From Basidiobolus meristosporus CBS 931.73 (lineage: Eukaryota > Basidiobolomycota > Basidiobolomycetes > Basidiobolales > Basidiobolaceae): 64,000 nucleotides of DNA. Below, one piece after another: positions 1 to 9,546 of this stretch (within the stretch, counting starts at the first letter, position 1; every line of letters starts with the position of its first letter). The notes under the pieces were generated by a model, which saw only the letters and a program-made list of their open reading frames with translations, ran no database searches and was not told the origin of the DNA. A program made the position numbers and the translations under genes. The DNA is taken from positions 1-64,000 of the forward strand of contig MCFE01000451.1 in the NCBI GenBank assembly GCA_002104905.1, read 5' to 3'.

Positions 1-8
1 CAGTCTTC

Positions 9-15
9 TATAAAA
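9..15 (+). promoter_or_regulatory. TATA-like box upstream of the 61-399 gene
   Basis: TATAAAA lies 46 nt before the ATG at 61, a plausible core-promoter distance for a short fungal leader. Seen by motif only. Confidence 0.35.
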
Positions 16-60
16 CGGTAGTCCTGCCTTTCCGCATCCTACAAAGCCCCTCCAAGAAAA

Positions 61-399
61 ATGTCGAGGTTCATCGTACTGTTCCTTATCACGCAAACCC
101 TTGTTTCTTCCAGCCTGCAGCAATGCCAAGAGCCTACTAGTGCTTGTCAGTCAAGCACCCAAGGAGGACTTCTTCACTCGATGGAGTCGCGAATTGGCCA
201 AATGCCAAGCAAGCTCCATTCCATTTGGGACTCAGCAACCTCCGGGATTAATTCACCAACTACACAGCCCCCTTCGAACCGTTTCTTCCCCAAGCCAACT
301 ACGGCAAACAAGAATACCTCTTCATCCAACCATAGCATCTCACAAGTACTGAGCATAATGATCTTCCTGGCCGGACTGACAGTGGTGGCAACAAGCTAA
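61..399 (+). CDS. Small secreted, probably GPI-anchored protein
   Basis: This 112-residue single-exon frame has the layout of a small GPI-anchored surface protein. Residues 1-18 form a hydrophobic signal peptide (MSRFIVLFLITQ...). The middle is Ser/Thr/Pro/Asn-rich, suited to glycosylation, with two cysteines near the mature N-terminus. The last 20 residues form a second hydrophobic segment (ending FLAGLTVVATS) after a Ser/Asn stretch, as expected of a GPI-attachment signal. The first ATG is used because the signal peptide begins exactly there and a TATA-like box lies 46 nt upstream. I recognise no family. It could be a cell-wall mannoprotein or a chance frame; the two-ended hydrophobic pattern argues against chance. 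The start of the window may cut off further promoter sequence. Confidence 0.5.
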   Translation: MSRFIVLFLITQTLVSSSLQQCQEPTSACQSSTQGGLLHSMESRIGQMPSKLHSIWDSATSGINSPTTQPPSNRFFPKPTTANKNTSSSNHSISQVLSIMIFLAGLTVVATS

Positions 400-1181
400 C
401 TCAGCAGAGTTGACTGCTCTAATCAGACTTCACGTATATAAAATCAGTTAGCATCTTTACATTTCAACTGACTTGGAGTTGACAGATTCGCACTCTTGTT
501 GGAATAGCAAGATGAGACGGGAAGTGGGAAAGTGTTGTTGGATGTAGGCGATTTACAAGCACACTAGGAGACTATTGGTTCTGTGTAATTACAAGCGAGA
601 TTCAAAAGGAAAAGGAAAAGGAAAATTGATGGCGACGATTCGGTCCAAGTGCAGCATCAAAATTCCACCCACATGTGTGCCAATGCTGGCAAACTGGCGA
701 TTGATTCTACAACTTCACTGACCCGTGATGAGCCGGATCAGTGGTAAAGCAGTAAAATTAGCTCACTAAGCGCCATTATGCCAATGCTTCGTCAGCCAAT
801 GGCAGAGAATTTTTGCAAATTCTATTTAGTGTGGGATTTGAGCTTATCACCACAATGATGCTAAATGTTATAGGCTGTGCAACTGAAAGCCGGGCTCGAT
901 TGAAGCCTCAAAATGAACAGTCACTCTGGCAGGGTCAACCCAGAGGTTAGAGGGCAGCATGAGTGTGAATGTGCCAGCTTTTATTGGGACGATCTATATA
1001 GGCAGAGTAAGGCCAGGCTGCGCGAGATGGATAGGGATGGTTCGAAGCCGTAATGATCACTGGTTATTTTATTATATTGCCACGCTCTTTTATTGTGGAG
1101 TTTTTCAGCAGCCAACCACTTGACAAACATACCCGCAGTTGCAAACCATATTTAGAAGAGGAAGGCACTGGACACCACTCA
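400..1181. other. Intergenic stretch, no gene seen
   Basis: I see no coding frame with convincing composition. A TATATAAAA string at 435-443 is followed by an ATG at 512 that stops after 11 codons, so no gene is proposed. Confidence 0.5.
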
Positions 1182-1478
1182 TCAATTGCTATCCCCATCA
1201 GCCTCGTCTTCGTCATCGTCTGCATCATACTGATTTTGTGCCTCGGGTAGCAGATAAGCATAGTTGTCAGCATAACCTTCAAATTCATTTTCCTCATACT
1301 CATCACCTGGTATGTAGTCAACCGCATTTCCAATCTTTTGTCTCCAAGTGTCCAGCGTCTCGATAGCTGGATTCACTACCACCGGGTAAACCTCCCGCGG
1401 AGCATGATCTTCAGCCTGCTCCGTCAGGGCAAGCAAGCTGAGAGAGGAGGCAAATGATAGGATTAGGATCGGGAGCAT
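1182..1478 (-). CDS. Small acidic secreted protein
   Basis: The 98-residue frame begins with a signal peptide (MLPILILSFASSLSLLALT) and continues as a cysteine-free, strongly acidic protein rich in Asp, Glu and Tyr. Its C-terminal 20 residues are mostly Asp/Glu (DADDDEDEADGD). A TATA box on the same strand lies about 68 nt upstream of the ATG, supporting this start. There is no second hydrophobic segment, so the product should be released or wall-associated rather than GPI-anchored. No family is recognised. Acidic secreted peptides can bind cations or cell-wall components, but nothing here proves a role. The gene is divergent from the secreted candidate at 61-399. It may be longer if an intron removes the stop, which I cannot exclude. 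Confidence 0.5.
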   Translation of the reverse strand: MLPILILSFASSLSLLALTEQAEDHAPREVYPVVVNPAIETLDTWRQKIGNAVDYIPGDEYEENEFEGYADNYAYLLPEAQNQYDADDDEDEADGDSN

Positions 1479-1545
1479 TAGTCAATGTCAGTTAGAGGTG
1501 AGAAGATCGATTATTGAAAGAGATGCATCTTGAGACGCACGCTGT

Positions 1546-1551
1546 TATATA
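1546..1551 (-). promoter_or_regulatory. TATA box of the acidic secreted protein gene
   Basis: TATATA, read on the minus strand as CCTATATAAC, sits about 68 nt upstream of the ATG at 1478. This is the expected position for a fungal core promoter. Confidence 0.45.
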
Positions 1552-1559
1552 GGATTCCA

Positions 1560-4500
1560 ATGGTCAGCAGCTACACGTGTCTTGTTTCCCGTTGCAATCC
1601 CTCTTTCGACGGGATTTCGTCTAGGAGCAATACTCATCCTGATACTACCTGAGCCAGTGATTTCGGCCGCTATCCCGCGGCTTTAATCCGCTAGCCAACA
1701 ATAGGAAGCAAGATCATGGCCACATAGATATGTATATATGTAAAGGGTCTAACAATACATCTGATTTTATTGCCACATCGGGATGGCTAGTTCACTTGGA
1801 CATCTCTGGTCGATATGGTTCGGCAGAGTCCCATTGGGAGAGGATATGAAATTCTTGGTGGCATGCCTGCTATAGGCCCGGAGATAACCTCTGGGGGAAG
1901 ATCAGCAAATCACCCATTCCCTTTCTTGCTCCCTTCATTATATTCCGCTCAGAGCACCCGTCACCCTTCATTAATCTCTTTGCTCCATACCGTGTGTGTG
2001 ACTTGCCACCGAAGTAGGTTAGGCCCTGGCTGCAAGTTTAATTTAGCGGTAACTCTTCTAGCTGATCGATCTATTCTGCTAGATCTCCCGGAGGGGAATG
2101 TGGACGTGTCTCTACGTCCTCTGCCGAGGAGCAGTTGGAGTTTAGGCTAGCCCCAGGAATTTGCCTCACTGGTCACGCCGCATCTTTATTGGCGCAGTCT
2201 GTGCAGAATCAACGCGCCTCTGGAACATGGTCTCTTTCCATGTTGCACCAACCCAAACCTCGTCTGGGATCGCTAAGCTTCTGGGCAGCGGCTAGGTAAA
2301 TCTAGTTGGCATGCTCCCCGTCCCGGCACGGTTTGTGCGGATAGGTAAGTACGGCCACGTTGGCTGCATGCTCTGCCTCCCTGAGAACACCATACCGCAT
2401 AATGTGTCGGGAATTGGGGCGACCTAAAAACATAGGGCTTGTTGGCGTCTGGATAAGAGCATTTGGCCATATCATGTGCCTCTGCTTATGCCAGCCTTCT
2501 GCTATATATGGGACGAGTCCTTTGGTTAAGGTGGATGGCAAGGGCGGTAAGAAACACTTAGCCTAGTCCCCAGGTGTGGTTTCGGATTCAAGGACGTATC
2601 CAACACCATTGTCAACAGTGGGCAAAGGTACATCCCATTCTCGGGCCGGATACCCAAGGAGAATGAGCAGAAATGAATGGGCTGCTGTAGCTTGGTGTGA
2701 GTTGCAGCCTAACATTCAGGCGACCCCGATACGTGACTGTTGATGAGATGGGCGCTACTCCGCTGAGCAGATTGCTTGAATGCTCTACTCCGAAATCCAG
2801 TGGATCCGGTCTAATCCATCGATGCCAACCAACGTGCTCAGCCATCAAGCACCAGCTAGCTCGGAAGGCGTGTCTCGAAATCAATTACCAAGAAGCAAAT
2901 ACGGCATCACAGAGTAGCTAGGGCAATTACGGTTAGCAGCGTTAATTGGCAACTGCAAATAAGCCGCATTTGCAAAGCTGCTGTGGCACTAGGCGCTGCG
3001 TTGCCCCAAATGACCTCATGAAAGGAATTGCCTTGATCTTGCTTCCGCCAGGCCGGTTCAAGAACATAAATTGATTTCCTACCATGCCTCGTCTGAGTGG
3101 GCCAATCGCTGGCGCCTCTAAATTTAGACGGGACCATCTATTTCGAAGGGAATGGCCACTGGAAACGATAGCGATGGATTGACTCAGATTACGCATCAAT
3201 TCGAATCCAAATCAGATGCATTGTTTGTGTGAATCCACATCTCTCTCAATTGGGTGGCATAAAATGTGGAGCAGGGCGGCGACATTTACGCTTTGATTGC
3301 TTGATTGCCTCAAAGAATTAGGGAATAATTAACAGGACTTTATGTGAGAGTTCAGGAGAGAGCTCAGGCAGGGGGTTCAGTGCTCCCGCGGTCGGATTCA
3401 ATCAGGTTGGTTGGCAGCCCCATCAATCCATTAGTCGGTGATGATGCGTCTCATGATGAGAAAATTTTCAGCAACGAGAGCCCCAAGCCATAGCCATTTT
3501 GTGCGGATTCCGATACATGGTGATGGCTTCGGTCCCTCTTTTCCCAATTCATCGAATGGACAGGCGTTCTAGGATCGGCCAGTTCTTGAACATATGTGAG
3601 GTGTTACCAAGCTCCAAGAGCATTCTCAAGCATGTTCCAATCTCCCATATTTGTAGATTGTGCTCGATGGGGCTGATTCAAAGTGCTACAATCAGGTCTT
3701 CGTGGAATCACCGATTTGTCTAGCCAGAATGGCTCTAAGACACATTAGCCCATTCAAACAGATGTACCATGGAGAGCCAGGCTTGGACTGCTTCGGTCAC
3801 CTGACACTTCAATCCCTCGTAACTCAAATAATGCCGCTAATGGGCAGTAATGAAGCTCTGCATGGAGTCTAGGCAAATCAAACTTGAATCGGAGAGGATA
3901 TGTGCCATTCTGGTTGATTCGTGTGGACGGGCAGGGAAGGTGCGAACTTCACCCACGCTAGTTGCGAACAAGTCATTAGCCACCTGGTCGGGGAACCGAT
4001 AGCAGCAGTCAATGTGCACCCAATGCTAGACATCATGGTCCAGGTAATGTATGGTGCATCGACGAAAACGCCGTCATGTTTCTTGGAACTTTCGAATCGT
4101 CTTGTTCCAACTAACAGGTTGGTATCAGAGGATTCGGAGATTTCAGCACCTACTAATTGGGTGGCATTAACTTTTTCCGCTAGGATCAGCCATATCGGAT
4201 CTCACCTGTAGGCTACCAACAGGAACAACAACAAGCTGGGGTGCTTCCTATGACAAATATGGTGGTGGCCTATCAGGGACAAAGGGATTTTCTCAAAATA
4301 TAGTCAAGAATCCTCCTGGACGTATCGAGAACGGACCCGCAACAGGTTTAACTAGATCAGTCGGCGAGATATGGGTTGCGATGAGCCTAGGGTAAACCAA
4401 TGTAACAGAGGCTCAGGATGGATCTCCCAAGGCTCACTCGCTTGGACCTAGCCATCTGAACCGGCTGGCCACGAGCCATCAGCATTGAATATGGTCTGCA

Positions 4501-5157
4501 CGAGATCATGGGATGGAATTGACCAGTTGGCCACCAAAAACAGCGGTGGTCATTTGCCTGAAGTGGGAAAGTTGTGATTCAGGAAGTCCCAGTGAGAACA
4601 ATTGCGAATGGAACCATCGCAATTACCATAATGCGCTCAAGCCCTAATCCTGAAAAGGTGTGGCCGCATTTGTAGCGTTTTGAGATAAATCCCCAACAAT
4701 AGTTGTGGCTACAAGTCAGCCCCTTGATACGGTCTTTGTGATAATGATGGCCAGACTGTTACGCAAGCTGATCCGAAGATAGCCTGGCAATGGAATAGGG
4801 GCTGTTGCAGGACAGCAGCTCCCCAACCACTCAGCTTGGAACTCTGTCGCCATACTTGCGCCTGCAACCTGTAGCTTCGATTTGATCGTAGAGGCACATA
4901 TCCTCACCAGAAAGGCAGAATAGCCGCTGGGTAGGGTTGGCCCAATGCTCCTTACAGCCATGGGGAATCGCATTCTATCCCAAGTTGGGAAGACTGAGTC
5001 GCAGGTGTAAGACAGCAGTGGGGTTCGGAATTGATCAGCTCGGATGTAATTTGATCAGGAACGCAAAAACCTGATTGGCTCAAGAGGGCGGTTTAAGTGA
5101 ACGTAATACAAGTTGGGAAAACTCAACTCCACGGTGTTCCTGAATATTGGCATTCTC
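1560..5157. other. 3.6-kb stretch without a recognisable gene
   Basis: Both strands hold only short frames with poor coding character. I see no family motif, no transposon protein and no tRNA. A highly spliced gene with exons under 100 nt, or a non-coding RNA, could be missed by eye. Confidence 0.4.
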
Positions 5158-5161
5158 GATG

Positions 5162-5168
5162 TATATAA
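5162..5168 (+). promoter_or_regulatory. TATA-like box upstream of the 5386 gene
   Basis: TATATAA lies about 220 nt before the ATG at 5386, implying a leader of roughly 190 nt. Motif only. Confidence 0.35.
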
Positions 5169-5385
5169 GTAACTGGAAGTGCCCTTGATAGTCACGCCTG
5201 CTCATCGGTTTCGGCAATATTTGGTGGTTTTAACTGTGCTTTCTTCGACCAAGTTTGAGCAGCCTACGCTACCTGCAGACAGCCCTTTATTTTACTATCC
5301 TTCGGCTACATCGAGTGCTTGTGCTAGGTCCCCCTTCCCCTACACCTCGCTAGTATCCTTCCACCTGTGAGCCTGTCCGACAACC

Positions 5386-5886
5386 ATGATGAACCGTTTG
5401 GTGCGCAAGTGCTCTTCACTGGCTGCTGGCGACTTGTGGGTCCCTGATATGAGCAATAGCATGATGGAAAACCAAGCCATCACCAATGAAACTGCCATTG
5501 CCAAGATGAGCCTTCATCGAGTCAGATCTCCACTGAGTGGATCATTTAGTATCGATTACCTGTGTAAATACATAGCAACTTGCCCAAACACTACCTCCAC
5601 TACAAGCCCTGACCCCGCAGGGCCTCTTGATTGCACCTTCTCAAGTGAAGAATTGGAGGAGCTGAGCAATTCTTCATTATCCACTGTGTACGGTGGACTC
5701 TCCCCTGGAATGTCTATGTTGTCGGAACTTGAAGAGCAAGACGTGGGCTCTGGATACATATCTTTCCCGCCTGTTGATGAGATCATCAACTCGGATATCC
5801 CCTGCAACGAGGGGAGTCCAAGCTCCACACGCACTCTCTTTGGAACCATTTCCAACTCCATTCGGAAACGTGCTGCTAGTGTATGA
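5386..5886 (+). CDS. Hypothetical serine-rich protein
   Basis: This 166-residue uninterrupted frame has coding-like composition and is among the longest in the host part of the window. It starts MMNRLVRKCSS and has no signal peptide or membrane segment. The central third is rich in Ser, Thr and Pro. An acidic stretch (SEELEELS...) and a second acidic stretch (ELEEQDVGSG) follow, and the C-terminus is basic (SIRKRAASV), giving an RKRAAS phosphorylation-like site. I recognise no family. Low complexity of this type occurs in disordered regulatory proteins, but no function can be assigned. The first ATG of two in tandem was chosen. A TATA-like box lies upstream at 5162. It could instead be one exon of a larger spliced gene. 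Confidence 0.5.
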   Translation: MMNRLVRKCSSLAAGDLWVPDMSNSMMENQAITNETAIAKMSLHRVRSPLSGSFSIDYLCKYIATCPNTTSTTSPDPAGPLDCTFSSEELEELSNSSLSTVYGGLSPGMSMLSELEEQDVGSGYISFPPVDEIINSDIPCNEGSPSSTRTLFGTISNSIRKRAASV

Positions 5887-6823
5887 TTGACCGCCTCGCT
5901 TTCTGTTGAGAATAGTATGATATCCTATTTGGCGCCGACGTATTCCTACGCTTAGTGCCTACGGTTCTTGCACAAACTCGTTTCCATTTCGTATACATAA
6001 TTCCCTCGACTTCTAAAGTCTCCCGGATTTCCCGTCCTCTAACCGCACCTCCTCTCCATGCTCTAACTCTGTAACTTAACCTTCTCATATGGAGAGCCGA
6101 ATTCCAGTCAGCCTTCGTAGATGCGAGTGAGCCTCTTAGTTCCTTGCTAATGCTGTACAAAGTGGTAGTTTTATCAGACGTCTTTTTGTATCCTTCCGCT
6201 GTATATTTTTGCCCTGCTTTTGGTTCCATTGTGCTTCCCTCATACATACTTTTTGTCATTTTACCCTTGGTACCTCACATTGCTCTATGATTCGGTGGTG
6301 CGCCTTGCTACTTGCCAAACATTGGACAGATTCGCAAGAATCTCATTGGCCCCCGAGATCTCAACAAATTTCCCATGTTAATACATGAACATAAATCATG
6401 ATTACCATACACACTTCACGATTTATATCGGAATCGCCTCGAACAAGAGGCTGATCTATGAATCAAGCATGCTTCACACTAAGCCTCAATTTCTGAAAAG
6501 TACATCTCAGCCAGGAGCCATTGTGGTTGCATAAATGGGTAAGGATCCAGGTCCCCAGATATCTATGCAGTGGCTCAACGCATAAATGTGGAAGGAAATA
6601 GTGACTTTTGGGTGGCATTGCTTCGCAATCATTCCCGTTTGCTGGTTGCGTTCTTGAATAGGAATCAGGAATAAAAGGGCCATTTCTGAATAAAATTAAC
6701 CACCCTAACCAGTTGACCCATCCCGCCGCAATCACAGTCCAGGTAAAAGAAAAAAAATCTTCCCCACCTTATTCCAGCTATATATGCCAACAGCGAAATT
6801 TCTACACGGTTGAAGTCGATAGA
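5887..6823. other. Intergenic region between the 5386 gene and DPH1
   Basis: It probably contains the 3' UTR of the upstream gene and the promoter of DPH1. I see no convincing gene; a 127-codon minus-strand frame at 5876-6259 has unremarkable composition and is not accepted. Confidence 0.4.
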
Positions 6824-8674
6824 ATGGACCCCGAAGTCAAGCAACTATCCAACGATCCCCCTGCGGAAACCAAAAAACCCCGGAAACGCTTTGTTGGTAA
6901 AGCTCGCGGTGCGACGAAAAGCTCGGTCGCCGGTGACCCAGGGAGCATCGAGGACGGCGTCGCCATTATTAAGAGTGAGTAGACTTCCGTCCGGTTTATC
7001 CGACAAGGAAGGGGACAAGTGGTTCTATCACCTACTCTTGGGTTCCTTCAGCTGAGATAATTCTTATTAATCAACTTACCCCAGATGCTCGCTCCAGCGG
7101 AAAGAATAATCGTTTAGCCTCTCAAATACCTGATGATATTCTGAACGATCCTTTGTTAGCCAAAGCGATGGAACAAGTGAGTGCGACATGTATGCAATGG
7201 TTATGTTTTCCGCGGAAAATCCTGATCGTACTTCGATAGCTTCCCTCAAATTACAACTTCGAAATATACAAGACAGTTTGGGGTATTAGACGTGCCAACG
7301 CCACTAAAGGTACCACCACATTTCAACGATTTTCACCTGGCCCCTCGCTAACCCGCAACCACCAACAGTCGCACTTCAATTCCCGGAAGGAATCATGTTA
7401 TTTGCTTGTACTATAGCAGATATCCTGGAAAGGTACCTGGCCGCGACTTTCTCTTGGCAGAGTTGCCTCCGTAACTCCATGTATATATAGGTTCTGCAAG
7501 GTTGAGACTGTAGTTATGGGTGATGTTACATATGGAGCGTGCTGCGTTGATGATTTTACTGCACGCGCACTTGGGTGTGATTATATGGTTCACTACGGGC
7601 ACAGTTGTCTTGGTTGGTTTTGTAATATGCTTTATTCACTTCGATCACGGACTTATCCCCTTCAATAACAGTCCCCGTCGACGTTACCACCATCAAGACG
7701 ATGTACGTCTTCGTAGATATCGGAATCGACACACAACATTTCATAGATACTGTTAAATACAACTTCCCCGCTGGGTCGAAGCTGGCCATCGTTGGGACCA
7801 TCCAGTTTGTCACAGCTATTCAGGGGGCCAGAGGGCTTTTGGATACTGACTACACGATACTTGTGCCACAATCCAAGCCTCTCTCCCCTGGTGAAATTCT
7901 TGGATGTACCTCACCCAAGCTTCCCGAGCAAGATGCAATCATGTAAGTGTAGCACCGACTTGACTCAGTATCATATATGCATGATCCACTCATCTGCAAT
8001 ATCCCATATAGCTACTTGGGTGATGGCCGATTCCATCTCGAATCTATCATGATCCATAACCCAACCATCCCAGCATACAAGTGAGCATGCCCGTCTCCGG
8101 AGACTTGCCGTGGTTGTTTGCTCACACTTGCACCTTGTAGGTATGACCCCTACAACAAGAAGTTCACCCGCGAAAGATATGACCACAGTCAGATGCACTC
8201 GATTCGCCAGCATGCTATCGAGGTGGCGAAGAAGGCCAAGACTTTCGGGCTGATCCTAGGAACGCTTGGTCGTCAGGGAAGTCCCAAGATCATGGTGAAT
8301 ATCGAAGAGAAGCTGAAGGCCCGAGGACTGGATTATGTCGTCGTGCTTCTCTCCGAGATCTTCCCGAGCAAGCTGGCCCAATTCGAACATGTGGATGCGT
8401 AAGTGTGGTGGTGTACCTCGAATATAAACCGCTCGGCTCATCGATTTTATTTCACAGATGGATCCAAATCGCTTGCCCACGCCTATCTATCGATTGGGGA
8501 TATGCATTCGCCAAGCCGTTGCTCACCCCCTATGAGGCATCGGTGGCACTCGAGGCCATCCCCTGGCAGGAGGTATATCCCATGGACTTCTACTCCAATG
8601 ACAGTCTTGGCCCATGGACGGTGAATCATGGGCGCGGCGTACGTGTCAAGAAACCCAAGGAACCTACCAATTGA
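6824..8674 (+). CDS. DPH1: Diphthamide biosynthesis protein 1 (2-(3-amino-3-carboxypropyl)histidine synthase subunit 1)
   Basis: Nine exons join in frame to 437 residues, close to the 443 of the human protein: 6824-6974, 7085-7176, 7240-7309, 7369-7432, 7491-7612, 7672-7942, 8012-8080, 8141-8398 and 8458-8674. All introns are GT-AG and short (60-110 nt). The product is the DPH1 half of the DPH1-DPH2 heterodimer. This is a 4Fe-4S radical enzyme that moves the aminocarboxypropyl group of S-adenosylmethionine onto a histidine of elongation factor 2 in the cytosol, the first diphthamide step. The three cluster-type cysteine sites of the family are present: GDVTYGACC (about residues 143-144), LGCTSP (245) and [10 protein letters not shown] (372). 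Other family blocks are [29 protein letters not shown] and YPMDFY...GPWTVNH. The basic N-terminus before residue 50 is not conserved. The LGCTSP and full-length match separate it from DPH2. No neighbour is functionally linked. Confidence 0.96.
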
Positions 8675-8726
8675 TATTTGTTTATTTATGTACCAAATCG
8701 CCAACATACACATATGAGTGTGTAGT

Positions 8727-8732
8727 AATAAA
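8727..8732 (+). terminator. Poly(A) signal of DPH1
   Basis: AATAAA occurs 53 nt after the DPH1 stop codon, the usual position for cleavage and polyadenylation just downstream. Confidence 0.55.
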
Positions 8733-9195
8733 ATCCCCACGATTAGAAAACCACCCCAAGAGCTACTATTCAAGGCAACCGACACGAGTGGCCGAACCAC
8801 TTTCAGCAGTTAGAGGATTGGCTTTATGTGGACTGACACAAATGGCTATTGATGGGACACACTGTGGTGGACTAACGGAATAGTGGGCTTGGGACATACC
8901 AAAGGTATACACTGTTTGGATTCAATGAATGGCTTCACTGAGGGGCTTTAAGCGATTTGGCAACTACCAAACATCAGTGAGGTAGACCAGAGGAGTGGTT
9001 CGGCGCATACTTCATACCACCTCCGGCTGGCGAACATGAAAGGGATATATAGAGGAATGGGGAATGTATTTACACACTAGTGAGGGAAGTGCAAGCACAC
9101 GACCTTAAGTAAACGAGTGAATCCGCAGGGAAGGAAACGAACCGAAATTAATTATACATCACCAGAGGGCATCTGGCGCGGCGGACCCACTGACT
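8733..9195. other. Intergenic, between convergent DPH1 and the 9196 candidate
   Basis: No gene is seen. It should hold the 3' ends of the two converging transcripts. Confidence 0.4.
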
Positions 9196-9546
9196 TCATT
9201 TCATGGAGATCTTTTGAAGCCAACTGGTGAGTCCCTGATCCTTGCTGGATCTCACCTCGACTATGGCCACTTGGGCTTCGCTGTTGGCCTGATCGGTGTC
9301 GTCATCGAAGTGAGGGAAAGAAATGTAGGTAGAGGCGGGCCTGCTTCTGGCAACGATCAACGAATCATCCTCTGAAGTGAAGCGTAGCATGGTGGCCACG
9401 AGCGAGTTGCGTTTGCCCAAGGACTTGTCGCTGGCGACGACTGTGGTGGTGTCACAGAGCTGAATCGAGCCACGACGGACGGGCACCCAGAATTCATCTT
9501 TGTTGAGGGAGGATTTACGAAGGGATTCTCCTTGGCTGGTTCTCAT
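9196..9546 (-). CDS. Hypothetical small protein
   Basis: The frame gives 116 residues from the ATG at 9546; it remains open 25 codons further upstream without another ATG. It starts MRTSQGESLRKSS, continues DEFWVPVRRGSIQLCDTT and ends TSWLQKISMK. The composition looks coding, with mixed hydrophobic and polar residues and an acidic patch (HFDDDTDQ) around residue 83. There is no signal peptide, membrane segment or recognised domain. The pattern of short beta-like hydrophobic stretches would fit a small PH-like or regulatory domain, but this is speculation. It converges on DPH1. The open upstream frame leaves room for an extra 5' exon. Confidence 0.4.
   Translation of the reverse strand: MRTSQGESLRKSSLNKDEFWVPVRRGSIQLCDTTTVVASDKSLGKRNSLVATMLRFTSEDDSLIVARSRPASTYISFPHFDDDTDQANSEAQVAIVEVRSSKDQGLTSWLQKISMK

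Noticed and set aside
1037-1050. GGTTCGAAGCC, like the B box of a tRNA gene
   Set aside because: No A box, acceptor stem or anticodon arm can be fitted around it.
4119-4130. TTGGTATCAGAG, the classic initiator tRNA-Met primer-binding site of plant LTR elements
   Set aside because: No LTR, gag or pol sequence surrounds it, so it is most likely a chance match.
5353-5360. GTATCCTT strings (also 6188-6195) resembling U12-type intron donors, of interest because of SNRNP25
   Set aside because: No U12 branch site followed by an acceptor is seen nearby, and neither lies within a mapped gene.
5876-6259. A 127-codon minus-strand frame downstream of the 5386 gene
   Set aside because: Composition is basic and irregular, there is no motif, and it lies where the 3' UTR of the upstream gene is expected.
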